Part shown: in pieces, positions 1-10,499 of the stretch | Layout of the letters: every line of letters begins with the position of its first letter | Numbering within the stretch: the first letter of the stretch is position 1 | Source: CAWEHT01 sp963808455 | Lineage (GTDB): Bacteria > Chloroflexota > Anaerolineae > CG2-30-64-16 | NCBI GenBank assembly: GCA_963808455.1 | Contig: CAWEHT010000467.1 | Span: forward strand, 1 to 11,910 | Direction of reading: 5' to 3' | DNA length: 11,910 nucleotides | Notes under the pieces: model-generated | The model's input: the letters and a program-made list of their open reading frames with translations, nothing else | Database searches by the model: none | Told to the model about the DNA's origin: nothing | Position numbers and translations under genes: made by a program

Positions 1-322
1 TGACCTCGATCCGCAGGAGGGCGGTGAAGAAAAGCACGATGACGAGCACCCCGGCCGACAGCGCGCTCATGACGACCAGCGTGATGGCCGCCTTGATGAT
101 GCGCGCGCGGCGCCACAGGATGCAAAGCTGGCCCTCGATGGCCGGCCGCGCTTCCTCGCCGGCAGCCCGGAGCTCGTCGGTCAGGAGCCTGGCCCGGTCG
201 ATGGCTCGCCCCAGGCGGTTCGTCATGGACAGGATGAGCAGACCGACGCCCGAGATGAGGATGACCGGCCCGATGGCGGTCTGCAGGACCGGGATGAGCT
301 GTGCGACGGAGAGCGCGGGCAT
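1..322 (-). CDS. DUF2721-family membrane protein, 3' end outside the window
   Basis: The first 107 codons are present, starting at ATG 320-322 and running off the left edge. The protein begins MPALSVAQLIPVLQTAIGPV. A hydrophobic stretch at about residues 14-33 leads into an LSMTNRLGRAIDRAR-type motif typical of DUF2721 proteins (family recognition from memory; their function is unknown). A charged, probably cytoplasmic helix follows at about 40-70. A second hydrophobic stretch begins near residue 78 (ITLVVMSALSAGVLVIVLFF). A short Shine-Dalgarno-like GGAGG lies 4 nt upstream of the ATG, and a good extended -10 promoter sits about 75 nt upstream. The gene is monocistronic as far as can be seen, because a repeat-filled region separates it from the next gene. 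The reading frame is undisturbed, unlike several genes to its right. Confidence 0.85.
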   Translation of the reverse strand, partial: MPALSVAQLIPVLQTAIGPVILISGVGLLILSMTNRLGRAIDRARLLTDELRAAGEEARPAIEGQLCILWRRARIIKAAITLVVMSALSAGVLVIVLFFTALLRIEV

Positions 323-396
323 GGAGCCTCCAAGCGGGCCACCGGCCGGGAGCGGAACCGCCCGCTCGCCCAGGCGCGGTGGGACCCAGAAGGGAC

Positions 397-405
397 ATTA
401 TAGCA
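397..405 (-). promoter_or_regulatory. Extended -10 promoter for the DUF2721 gene
   Basis: Read on the minus strand this is TGC followed by a perfect TATAAT (the hexamer at 397-402, the TG dinucleotide at 404-405). No convincing -35 hexamer lies 17 nt upstream, as expected for extended -10 promoters. Transcription would start near 390, giving a leader of about 68 nt before the ATG at 322. Confidence 0.6.
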
Positions 406-556
406 TTCCCTGCCAGGGTTGATCTGGCTCTGGCGCGAGGGAGTCACCGACACGGCCCACTTCTTCAGCCTGCACGACATCAAGTCGCCTTCGGCCCCCG
501 ATCACGCGGAGTTCCGCGAGCTCCTGGGCGCGCTCGTGGGCGTACGCCTCACGTAG
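404..556 (+). pseudogene. Possible C-terminal gene remnant, about 50 codons
   Basis: The plus strand is open from just after a TAG at 401-403 to a TAG at 554-556. It reads ...LIWLWREGVTDTAHFFSLHD... and ends ...FRELLGALVGVRLT. Nearly all third codon positions are G or C, which in this GC-rich genome is what real coding sequence looks like, yet there is no upstream start. It therefore resembles the tail of a truncated gene. I do not recognise the family. The alternative is an antisense 63-codon reading on the minus strand from ATG 588-590 (begins MTAAEVIALKVLREAYAHER), but its third-position GC is clearly lower. Only one of the two can be right, and neither may be expressed. Confidence 0.3.
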
Positions 557-582
557 GACCTTTAAGGCAATAACTTCCGCCG

Positions 583-1146
583 CTGTCATGCTGACCGCAG
601 CGCAAAGCTCGGGTGGACGAGAGAACCAGCGCCCGCGGCGGAACGCCAGCGAAGCACCCGTCGCGCCCAGCATAGGCGGCACGGATGCTTCGACCTGCCA
701 CGCCGACTCGTCAAGCGCGGTCAGGGAGCCGGCCTGCCTGGAAACTCCCTTCGCTCTCGCCTCGCCGCTGTCATTCTGAGCGGGTTGACGAGAAGGCTCA
801 CGTAGCGGCGAGTCACAGCGAAGCATCCGTCTCGGGACTCCCGGAACGGATGCTTCGGCGTGCCACGCCGACTCGTCAAGCGCGGTCAGGGAGCCGGCCT
901 GCCTGGAAACTCCCTTCGCTCTCGCCTCGCCGCTGTCATTCTGAGCGGGTTGACGAGAAGGCTCACGTAGCGGCGAGTCACAGCGAAGAATCCGTCTCGG
1001 GACTCCCGGCACGGATGCTTCGGCCTGCCACGCCGACTCGTCAAGCGCGGTCAGGGAGCCGGTCTGCCTAGAAACTCCTGGTACGGATTCTTCGCTGCGG
1101 CGCGCCGTGTGACAGGCTTTGTGGGCACAGCCGCTCAGAATGACAG
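583..1146. repeat. 165-bp tandem repeat array with inverted outer ends
   Basis: Near-identical units start at 681, 846 and 1011, each time with ACGGATGCTTCG, giving an exact 165-bp period: two complete copies and a partial third ending near 1078. A diverged earlier copy can be traced from about 583. Each unit contains CTGTCATTCTGAGCGG (768-783 and 933-948), and its exact reverse complement closes the array at 1131-1146. A related, diverged copy opens it at 583-597. The 15-mer at 981-995 is inverted at 1083-1097. Because 165 is divisible by 3, the repeat keeps long frames open on both strands, but I do not regard them as genes. The 557-1333 stretch otherwise holds no gene I can support. Confidence 0.85.
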
Positions 1147-1333
1147 TCCAGGGGTTTCTTGCGTCGCCGCGTGCCGCCCGCGGCACGGATAACCCAGCAT
1201 GACATTGGGGGCTTCTTCAGCAGCCCCATCCCGCCTGGGCGCGATGGAATACCCGGAATGACAGACGCTGCTACCGACGATGTCCCCTGCATATGCATTA
1301 GGCTCCGTCCGGCCCGCGTCGCTCCAGGCCCGG
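1147..1333. other. Intergenic stretch with repeat debris
   Basis: No gene is supported here. Short pieces resemble the neighbouring array, for example GGAATGACAG near 1255-1264 and CAGCATGACATT near 1196-1207. A perfect 10-bp palindrome TGCATATGCA lies at about 1288-1297. No terminator or promoter is convincing. Confidence 0.4.
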
Positions 1334-1605
1334 TCATGGATGCCGGTAGGCGTCCCGGCGGTGTTCGACCCTCAGCACGACGACAGTTTGCGCGCTGTCG
1401 TCGATGTCGTAGATAGCCCGATAGTCGCCTATCCGGACCCGGTACGCGTCGTCGTTCTCGAGCTTGAGGTAACCCGGCGGCCGTGGGTTTTCTCTAAGGG
1501 CGCGGAACGCGTCCCTTACGCGGTCGAAGATATCGCCTTGCAGCCGGTCGAAGATCCTTCTGCGCAGGAATTCCAAATGCCGCCTGGCCAGCGGTGTTCA
1601 AACCT
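1334..1605 (-). pseudogene. RelE/ParE-superfamily toxin, 5' end damaged
   Basis: The frame 1576-1334 encodes about 80 residues ending in the classic RelE-type signature. A basic N-terminal helix pair (RRRIFDRLQGDIFDRVRDAF) precedes NPRPPGYLKL, then YRVRIGDYRAIYDIDD and a VVVLRVEHRRDAYR tail. Such toxins are normally 85-95 residues and begin with a short beta strand of the type xxYxVxFTPxAxRHLExL. That sequence is partly visible upstream in the same frame (TPLARRHLEFL), but an in-frame TGA interrupts it, no ATG is available, and the only start is a TTG at 1574-1576. Further upstream the DNA is a C7/G7 tract and a GGGCTACGCCC-type palindromic repeat rather than an antitoxin gene. It is probably an orphan, broken toxin. 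Known relatives cleave mRNA at the ribosome or inhibit gyrase; activity here is doubtful. Confidence 0.7.
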
Positions 1606-1659
1606 GAGGCTCCCCCCCGACGGGGCTACGCCCGGAATTCGTGCACTCATCAGCCTCAC

Positions 1660-1962
1660 TTACCGTCGCCACAAGGAGTTGACGCGACCTCCGCCGCCCC
1701 AGATTGCCGTGACACCCAGGAGGAAGCCGAAAACGTACCAGTTCCCACTGTTGTGTACCTCGTACACGTGCACCTCATCTGAAAACAGCGAGACGATAAG
1801 TGTCACCGGAGCGATCATGCCGTGCCAGAGTCCCAGCCAGAAGCCGGCGACGCGGCCTTCGTCGTTGGGAGTGTTAGCCGCCGGGTTCGGGCCGGCGAGA
1901 CTGCCCGCCAGTGTTGCACACTGCGGGCACGCCAACCCATCGGTGATCGAGATCTTCTTCAT
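1660..1962 (-). CDS. Small two-helix membrane protein of unknown function
   Basis: The protein has 100 residues and starts at ATG 1960-1962, preceded by an excellent Shine-Dalgarno sequence (AGGAGGTG, about 6 nt upstream). The N-terminal third is polar and carries a CPQC pair at residues 12-15. A membrane helix follows at about 38-60 (VAGFWLGLWHGMIAPVTLIV). A short acidic loop contains VYEVHNSGNWY, and a second hydrophobic segment lies at about 75-90 (WYVFGFLLGVTAIWG). I have the impression that the GFWLGLWHG...YEVHN...GFLLG pattern recurs in small conserved bacterial membrane proteins, but no function is known to me. Its start overlaps the stop of the upstream SWIM gene by 4 nt (ATGA), which suggests translational coupling and a shared transcript. 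Confidence 0.8.
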   Translation of the reverse strand: MKKISITDGLACPQCATLAGSLAGPNPAANTPNDEGRVAGFWLGLWHGMIAPVTLIVSLFSDEVHVYEVHNSGNWYVFGFLLGVTAIWGGGGRVNSLWRR

Positions 1963-2988
1963 GAAAACACCTCCTCTCCTATAGTGCCGCGTTCGACGAT
2001 TTGCCAGGCTCCTTGTCGGTTGAACGCGGCGCCGGGCGCTCCCGTGTCTGCCGGCAGGTCGCCGTCAAGCGCCGCGTCGCTCCCGGCCGCGGCGAGCGCG
2101 GCCGCGGCGATGGCTTCGTAGGCGGGCGCCAGCAGCTCGATCAGGTCGGCGCCGGGCAGGAACGCGGCAGGCCCCAGCCGCTTCAGCCCGGGCATGGCCA
2201 CCGGGCCGCGCCCGACGGGGCTTGCCAGCTGTTCCAGCCGCTCGCCGGGCTGCCAGAAAGTGGCCAGCGTCTCGCTCAGCGCCGGCCCGGGTGGCGCTGC
2301 CCCGGCCGCCCCGGCCCGGTACGCCTCGCCGGACTCGAGAAGGGCGCGGTCGGGCTCGCCGGCCGCCAGGCCCTCTGTCTCAGCGCGCCCGCGTGCGCAG
2401 CGCGGCCAGGATTTGCTCCTCCGACCGGCCGCGGAGCCGGAAAAGCATGAAGGGGTCTTCGTCGAATCGCTCGGCCAGGATGTAGTGCGACGCGGCCACG
2501 TGCTTGCAGGGGTTGGCGTAATCGGGGCAAGTGCAAGAGGTGATCAGGTCGCCGCTCCGATCGGGGAACAGGCTCACCCCGGCCGCCACAAAAGCCTCTT
2601 CGATGTCCTTCGGCATCTCGCCGGCCAGCAGGTGGGCCACGAAGGCCGCCCTCTCGGCCATCCGTTCGACGACCGCGTCCCATTGCGCGTCGGTCAGGCG
2701 CGTGAGCTCGATGGACACGGTGTATGGCTTTGGGCGCGAGCCCTGGACACGCGCCGTCACCCGCCCGCCGCGCTCCTCGATCGACAGCACCTGGCCGGCG
2801 CGCGCGTAGCTGCGCCCCCGGCTCAGCCGCCCGGCATCGACCAGCCGCTCCAGCGCGGCGATCCAGCGCCCGGCCCACCAGCTCTGGCCGAACTTGCCGC
2901 GCTGGCTGCGCGCCTTCAGGCCCTGGTCCGTCCGGATCGGCCGGGACGGCGGGTAGAAGTCATCGTAATCGTCGTAGCGTTTTGGCAC
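1959..2988 (-). CDS. SWIM zinc-finger protein, one frameshift
   Basis: The start is GTG 2986-2988 (protein begins VPKRYDDYDDFYPPSRPIR), with GGGAG about 8 nt upstream. An ATG is not available, and the longer frame upstream reads through hairpins. Residues 1-202 include a conserved KFGQSWWAGRWIAALE stretch and the SWIM signature C152-x-C154-x6-C161-x-H163 (CTCPDYANPCKH), followed by HYILAERFDEDPFMLF. The frame then stops at 2380. The next frame immediately continues with a family-typical C-terminus: FWQPGERLEQL, GLKRLGPAAF and LIELLAPAYEAIA, ending at 1959. Skipping one base near 2381-2400 restores a protein of about 342 residues. SWIM proteins bind nucleic acid or protein and are often encoded beside an SNF2 ATPase, as here. 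A single-base sequence error or a recent mutation would explain the break. Confidence 0.85.
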
Positions 2989-3020
2989 GATGCCGCTCCC
3001 AAAGGATACTTGTAGGCCAT

Positions 3021-3268
3021 CTAGCGACGCCTGCGGTTGGAAACCGCAGGCTGGCACGCCAAACCTGCTGATGAAGGTTAACCAATGAATCAGGCAGGCT
3101 GGAAAATCCTCTGGCGTCGCCAGCAGCAACGACGAGCAGGAGTGCGATTCATCGCACTTCGTGTATCAGGCGCCGATTTGAATCGGCGCCGGCCGTGCCC
3201 CCGACTCAGGGCGCGTCAGGGTGCGGTTCAAACCGCACCCTGATACACGAGGCCTGATGAATCAGGCC
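3021..3268. repeat. Variable-stem hairpin cluster, copy A
   Basis: This lies between the SNF2 and SWIM genes. Six inverted repeats follow one another: 3029-3051 (10-bp stem, 3-nt loop), 3064-3098 (9 bp plus a bulge, long loop containing GGTTAACC), 3141-3158 (8 bp, 2-nt loop), 3169-3190 (10 bp, 2-nt loop), 3216-3243 (13 bp, 2-nt loop) and 3251-3268 (8 bp, 2-nt loop). The 10-mer TCGTGTATCA at 3159-3168 is repeated inverted at 3241-3250, enclosing two of the hairpins. The linkers TGGCAC-[G/A]-C...AAA and GTGTATCAG recur in the cluster at 9042-9158, while the stems differ. No T-run follows any hairpin, so these are not ordinary terminators. Confidence 0.8.
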
Positions 3269-3411
3269 GAGCGACCATCCTGATCCATTTCTCAACTTTC
3301 GTAAGCAGGTTGCCGGAGGCGTACTTTCAGCGCGTTTGGACGCACTTCCGGTATCGGCCTGCGATATGGGCCGGCTAGCACGGCGACGAGCGGGCCGCAT
3401 GGCCGGCGAGG
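3269..3411. other. SNF2-SWIM intergenic remainder
   Basis: I see no gene, promoter or terminator with confidence in this part of the 423-nt gap between the SNF2 stop and the SWIM start. Confidence 0.4.
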
Positions 3412-7179
<3,768 letters not shown>

Positions 7180-7200
7180 ACATCGATCCTATCTAACGAT

Positions 7201-7229
7201 AATGTAGCCGATGGGAGGCGGGGTGTCAA
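7201..7229 (-). promoter_or_regulatory. Sigma-70-type promoter of the SNF2 gene
   Basis: On the minus strand a perfect TTGACA (-35, at 7224-7229) is followed by a 17-nt spacer and TACATT (-10, at 7201-7206). Transcription would begin near 7194, leaving a leader of only about 15 nt. That leader contains AGGA 7 nt before the chosen ATG. An out-of-frame ATG lies 4 nt upstream of the start. Confidence 0.75.
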
Positions 7230-7254
7230 TAGGGGCACGCCGGAAAGGCGTGCT

Positions 7255-7360
7255 TTCGTTGGGGCCGGCTGGCCCCCCAGCTTGTTGAGGTTTCTCTTCC
7301 TGGGGGCCGGCTGGCCCCCTGGCTTGTTGAGGTTTCTCTTCCTGGGGGCCGGCTCGCCCC
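7255..7360. repeat. 42-bp tandem repeat carrying a GC palindrome
   Basis: The word GGGGCCGGCT recurs at 7261, 7303 and 7345, an exact 42-bp period; each of the first two units ends CTTGTTGAGGTTTCTCTTCC. The second unit forms a perfect hairpin GGGGGCC-GGCT-GGCCCCC. The third diverges after the palindrome. The array ends about 25 nt upstream of the SNF2 -35 box. A short frame across it (7404-7189 minus) is a repeat artefact. Confidence 0.85.
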
Positions 7361-7372
7361 CAGGACCCCCGC

Positions 7373-7393
7373 TCAAGGGGCTGCGCCCCTTGA
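7373..7393. repeat. Isolated hairpin, TCAAGGGG/CCCCTTGA
   Basis: An 8-bp perfect stem with a 5-nt loop (CTGCG) lies directly beside the 42-bp array. It is followed on the plus strand by AAAACCCCCC, not a T-run, so it is not a typical intrinsic terminator in either direction. Between 7394 and 7542 I see nothing else of note. Confidence 0.6.
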
Positions 7394-7542
7394 AAACCCC
7401 CCAAGGCACGCGGGTCCAGCGACGCCTACCGCTGACCCTGGCGCAGCTCGCGGCGACGCGGCGGGACCAGTTAGGTAGGGGGCTCACCCCGCTGCCGGCG
7501 CGGCCGGCGCGAGACCAGGCCCAGGGCGGCGTAGCTGCGTCA

Positions 7543-8973
7543 TCAGGGCCCGAGCAGCTCCGGGCAGATCGTCGTGCCGCATTTGGCCGGCGTGCGAAAA
7601 CTCTGTATCGCGGCCGCATAGATAGCCGCAGTGCCGGTGGCGCTGGGGTATCCCGATACCTCGAGCCCGAATATCACACCTGTCGAGAGTATGTAGGCGC
7701 CGTAGTACACCTTCTTGCCGTCTCTAACCACGCTCTCGAGCGCCGGCAGGTACCCGATCGTGGAGGTCTTGATGGCTGCACTGACGGCGTCGGACGGCGC
7801 CAGTCGCGGCGGCGAAAGAGGCGGGATTCCCAATAGGCAGGGTCTTGCGGATCGGTCGCCCCTATCCCTATCTGGAGGTCTAGCCCTTCCGCATCGGGAG
7901 TGGGCACCCACTCGCCGCCGTAGTGGTAAGAGACAGTGTTCTTGAAGTTTGCAGGCATGTTGAACGAGACGTTATAGAAGTCATCGGAGTACTTCACATA
8001 GCCTGGCGGCACGGCAAGCGCGGCCTTTTCTTGATCGATGGCGGCCTGGCTGGGCGCGGGTCCGTTGACGGCGGTTGGCTCTGCCTGCTGGCCGAGGAGC
8101 CAGGCGGCCGCAGCCGTTGCCGGCAAGTTAGCGGCTGTGCTGACGGCGGCCGGCGCTGCCGATGTGACGGCAGGTGTGGCCACAGGTGCCGCAGCGTTCG
8201 CAACCGGGGGTGGCGTCGCCGTAGAGGTGGCCGGCGGCGTTGAGGTCGGGATCACCTCGGCCGTGGCCGCAGGCGCCGCGGTTGCGGTGGCCGTCAGGGC
8301 CGCCGAGGGCACAACGGAAACGGTAGAGGTGGGCGCCACCGTAGCGGCCAGGGTGGCCGCGGGCGCGACGGCCGCCGCGGTTGCCGTCGCGGCCGTCGGT
8401 GCCGCAGAAACTACGGATTGGGTCGTCGTGGGCGCCACCGTGGCGGGCAGGGTGGGCGCGGGCGCGACGGCGGGCGCGGTGGCCGTCGCGGTGGGCGCCA
8501 GCGTGGGAACAAGGCCGGGCGCGAGCGCGGCGGCGGGCGCGGTTGCCGGCCCGGTGGGCGCCAGCGTCGGGACCGAGGCTGGGCGCGAGCGCCGACCGGC
8601 AACACGGCCGGCGCGGTGGCCACCGCCCTGCTCCCTGCGATACCCGGGTTTCCCCAGCCGCGCGACAGGAAGTATACGCCGGCGGCGAGCACGGCGAGCG
8701 CGACCACGGCGATGCCCAGTGCCAGCCATAGCTCGCGCCCCGCGAGGCAGGGTGGGCCTCGGCGTGGCCCATCTCGGCTGCCGGCGTGGGCGCCATCGAC
8801 GCCGCGGCGGGAACGGCCGGCTGAGGTGCGGCCGCGGCCGTGCCACCGGCCGGGGCGGGGATGGGCGCCGGTGATGGGACCGGGGACACGGCGCGCCCGC
8901 AGGCGCCGCAGAAGCGGGCCCCCGGCCCAAGCGCGGCGCCGCAGACTTCACAGAGTGCAGGGGTTGCGCCCAT
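7543..8973 (-). CDS. Zinc-ribbon, single-span membrane protein with Pro/Thr-rich linker
   Basis: The start is ATG 8971-8973 with GGAGGA 9 nt upstream, and the stop is TGA 7543-7545. The reconstructed protein has about 476 residues. It opens with a CxxC...CxxC zinc ribbon (C8, C11, C22, C25), then a Pro/Ala linker. A single membrane helix follows (ELWLALGIAVVALAVLAAGV, about residues 80-102). A long low-complexity Pro/Thr/Ala/Val segment with an APT-rich rhythm leads to a C-terminal domain (KYSDDFYNVSFNMPANFKN, YLPALESVVRDGKKVYYGAY, FGLEVSGYP). The layout implies a cytoplasmic ribbon and an extracytoplasmic domain; the latter loosely recalls PsbP/DUF1795-type folds, which I cannot confirm. Frame changes are needed near 8741, 8585 and 7809, in GC-rich runs. 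The next gene upstream also carries zinc ribbons. Confidence 0.75.
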
Positions 8974-9041
8974 CGGGTCGACTCCTCCGCGCCACCGGCG
9001 CAGCTTAGCGGTCCATCCGGAAAGTACGCCGCGCGATCGCC

Positions 9042-9158
9042 GCCTGGCACTGCAAGTGCCAGGCTGGCACACAAAGTGCTCCGAGGAGCACTGACGACCG
9101 GCATCTCAGCCTGTTTCAACAGGCTTGGTGTATCAGCCGACGGGTTTCAACCCTCGGC
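9042..9158. repeat. Variable-stem hairpin cluster, copy B
   Basis: This lies between two zinc-ribbon genes. Four inverted repeats are present: 9042-9064 (10-bp stem, 3-nt loop), 9075-9092 (8 bp, 2-nt loop), 9108-9125 (8 bp, 2-nt loop) and 9136-9158 (10 bp with one bulge, 2-nt loop). The first is followed by TGGCACACAAA, and the last is preceded by TTGGTGTATCAG. The matching positions in the cluster at 3021-3268 have TGGCACGCCAAA and TTCGTGTATCAG. Stem sequences are unrelated between the clusters, but stem and loop sizes agree for the first hairpin and for the 8-bp type. Confidence 0.8.
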
Positions 9159-9189
9159 GGGCCTGCCAGGAACTTGCCGGATGCACCAC

Positions 9190-10476
9190 TTAGCGGTTCT
9201 CGACCGCGGTCCCACAGACGCTGCAGAAACGCGCCCCCGGCGGCACCGGGCTGCCGCAGTGCCCGCAGGCACCCGGGTCCAGCATCGCGCCGCACTGCCC
9301 GCAGAAGCGTGCCTGCGCGCCCACCTCGGCGCCGCACTTCGGGCACCTGGCCGTTGCGGCCGGCGCTGCGGGCGGCGCAGCGACGACGACAGCCGGTGCC
9401 GCGGCCGCGGCGACGACGGGCGCGGGCGGCGCAACCTGGGGCGGCGTCAGCTCGAGCAGCGCCGCCAGCCACGCCCCGAGCTGCTGGCTCGACAGGGCGC
9501 TGTAGCCGGCCACGCACGCCCCGCCCGCGGCACCCTGGATTTGCCAGAGGTGGTTGGCCACGGCCGCCGCCGCCAGGAAGGCGCGCCGCAGCACCTGCAC
9601 CTCGTCCCCCGCCAACACCGCGGCCTCGATGCCCGCCGAATTCCACCAGGTCCGCATCAACTCGGTCCCCAGAGCACGCCCGGCTTCCCCGAAGGCGTAC
9701 AGCGGCTCGGCCGTCCCCGCCGCCGTCCCCGCCGCCAGCAGCCCTGCGTCGAGCACCTGGGCGAGATGCTCGGGTCGCGGGTCTACGTGGGCCCCCCTCA
9801 GCCCCGGCGCCCGGCGCACGAAGGCCGGCAGCAGCCAGCGCAGATCGCGGCTGGCCATGGCGCGGCGCAGGCTGTCGGCGAATTCGGCCGCGCTGATGTG
9901 TGGCGTGGCCTGCAACGTGTAATCCAGCATGCTCCCGTAGGCCACCCGCCGGTAGGCATCGATGGCATGCAGCCCGTAGATCACCGATTCGAGCGGCCAG
10001 CTCTCGGGCAGCAGCCGCGGCGGTTCCTGGGCTACGCTCGACGCGATCATCGCCAGCAGCCAGCCCGCGGAGCTCTTGACGTCCGGGAAAAGCTGTCCCA
10101 GCCAGGCCCCGCCCTGCCCCGGCCCCAGCACGGCCACAGCCTGCCCATCGACCGTGCGGTCGCGGCACAGCGTGATCGTGTTCAGCTCCGTCAGCCCGCC
10201 GCCCACGTCGCAGCGCACCCGCAGCTGCGGGTGCGCCAGCACCGCCAGCGCCGTAGCGATCGGTGCGGTGCGGGACATGCCGGCAAGCGCCGCCTGCCGT
10301 GCGGGCTCGCCGGCCTCATCTGGCGCCTGGCCGCCCGCCGCCTGCCCCTCTGCCGCCAGCGCTGCCAGCGGCGAGAGCGCCGACGGCGTCAGCTGGAGCA
10401 ACTCGCCGCACAGCCGGCCGCAGTCGGCCGACGCCAGCTGGAACATGTATGGCTCGTTCGCCTGCGTTGCGCTCAC
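9190..10476 (-). CDS. 428-residue protein with C-terminal double zinc ribbon
   Basis: The frame is intact from GTG 10474-10476 (read as Met; SATQANEPYMFQLASADCGR) to the stop at 9190. A purine-rich AAAGGGGG lies about 11 nt upstream; the ATG inside TACATG, 10 codons later, is an alternative start. Residues 1-340 form a mainly helical, Ala/Leu-rich domain that I do not recognise. A Pro/Ala/Val linker (about 343-375) leads to two treble-type ribbons with C378/C381/C392/C395 and C404/C407/C418/C421, the last 50 residues of the protein. Such double zinc ribbons usually bind proteins or nucleic acids. No signal peptide or clear membrane helix is visible, so it is probably cytoplasmic. It starts 23 nt after the upstream gene ends and is likely co-transcribed with it. 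It is the only long gene here without a frame break. Confidence 0.85.
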   Translation of the reverse strand: MSATQANEPYMFQLASADCGRLCGELLQLTPSALSPLAALAAEGQAAGGQAPDEAGEPARQAALAGMSRTAPIATALAVLAHPQLRVRCDVGGGLTELNTITLCRDRTVDGQAVAVLGPGQGGAWLGQLFPDVKSSAGWLLAMIASSVAQEPPRLLPESWPLESVIYGLHAIDAYRRVAYGSMLDYTLQATPHISAAEFADSLRRAMASRDLRWLLPAFVRRAPGLRGAHVDPRPEHLAQVLDAGLLAAGTAAGTAEPLYAFGEAGRALGTELMRTWWNSAGIEAAVLAGDEVQVLRRAFLAAAAVANHLWQIQGAAGGACVAGYSALSSQQLGAWLAALLELTPPQVAPPAPVVAAAAAPAVVVAAPPAAPAATARCPKCGAEVGAQARFCGQCGAMLDPGACGHCGSPVPPGARFCSVCGTAVENR

Positions 10477-10499
10477 CTTGCCATGGCCCCCTTTTGCCG

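Noticed and set aside
398..1186. Minus-strand open frame of 262 codons
   Set aside because: Most of it is the 165-bp repeat, whose length is a multiple of 3 and so keeps frames open. Translation is a repeat of itself with no domain, and both strands are open.
1959..2201. Separate 80-residue gene
   Set aside because: Its sequence continues the SWIM protein's C-terminal region in the next frame and has no ribosome site of its own.
2194..3015. Plus-strand open frame of 273 codons
   Set aside because: Antisense to the SWIM gene, which carries the CxC...CxH signature.
3021..3268. CRISPR-like array
   Set aside because: Repeated parts are short linkers at unequal spacing, and the variable parts are self-complementary stems, not spacers. 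No cas genes are present.
7373..7393. Intrinsic terminator
   Set aside because: The stem is good but no T-run follows on either strand.
8038..8874. Plus-strand Gly/Ala/Val-rich frame resembling a repetitive surface protein
   Set aside because: It is antisense to the Pro/Thr/Ala linker of the zinc-ribbon membrane protein, which has a start, a ribosome site, zinc-binding cysteines and a membrane helix.
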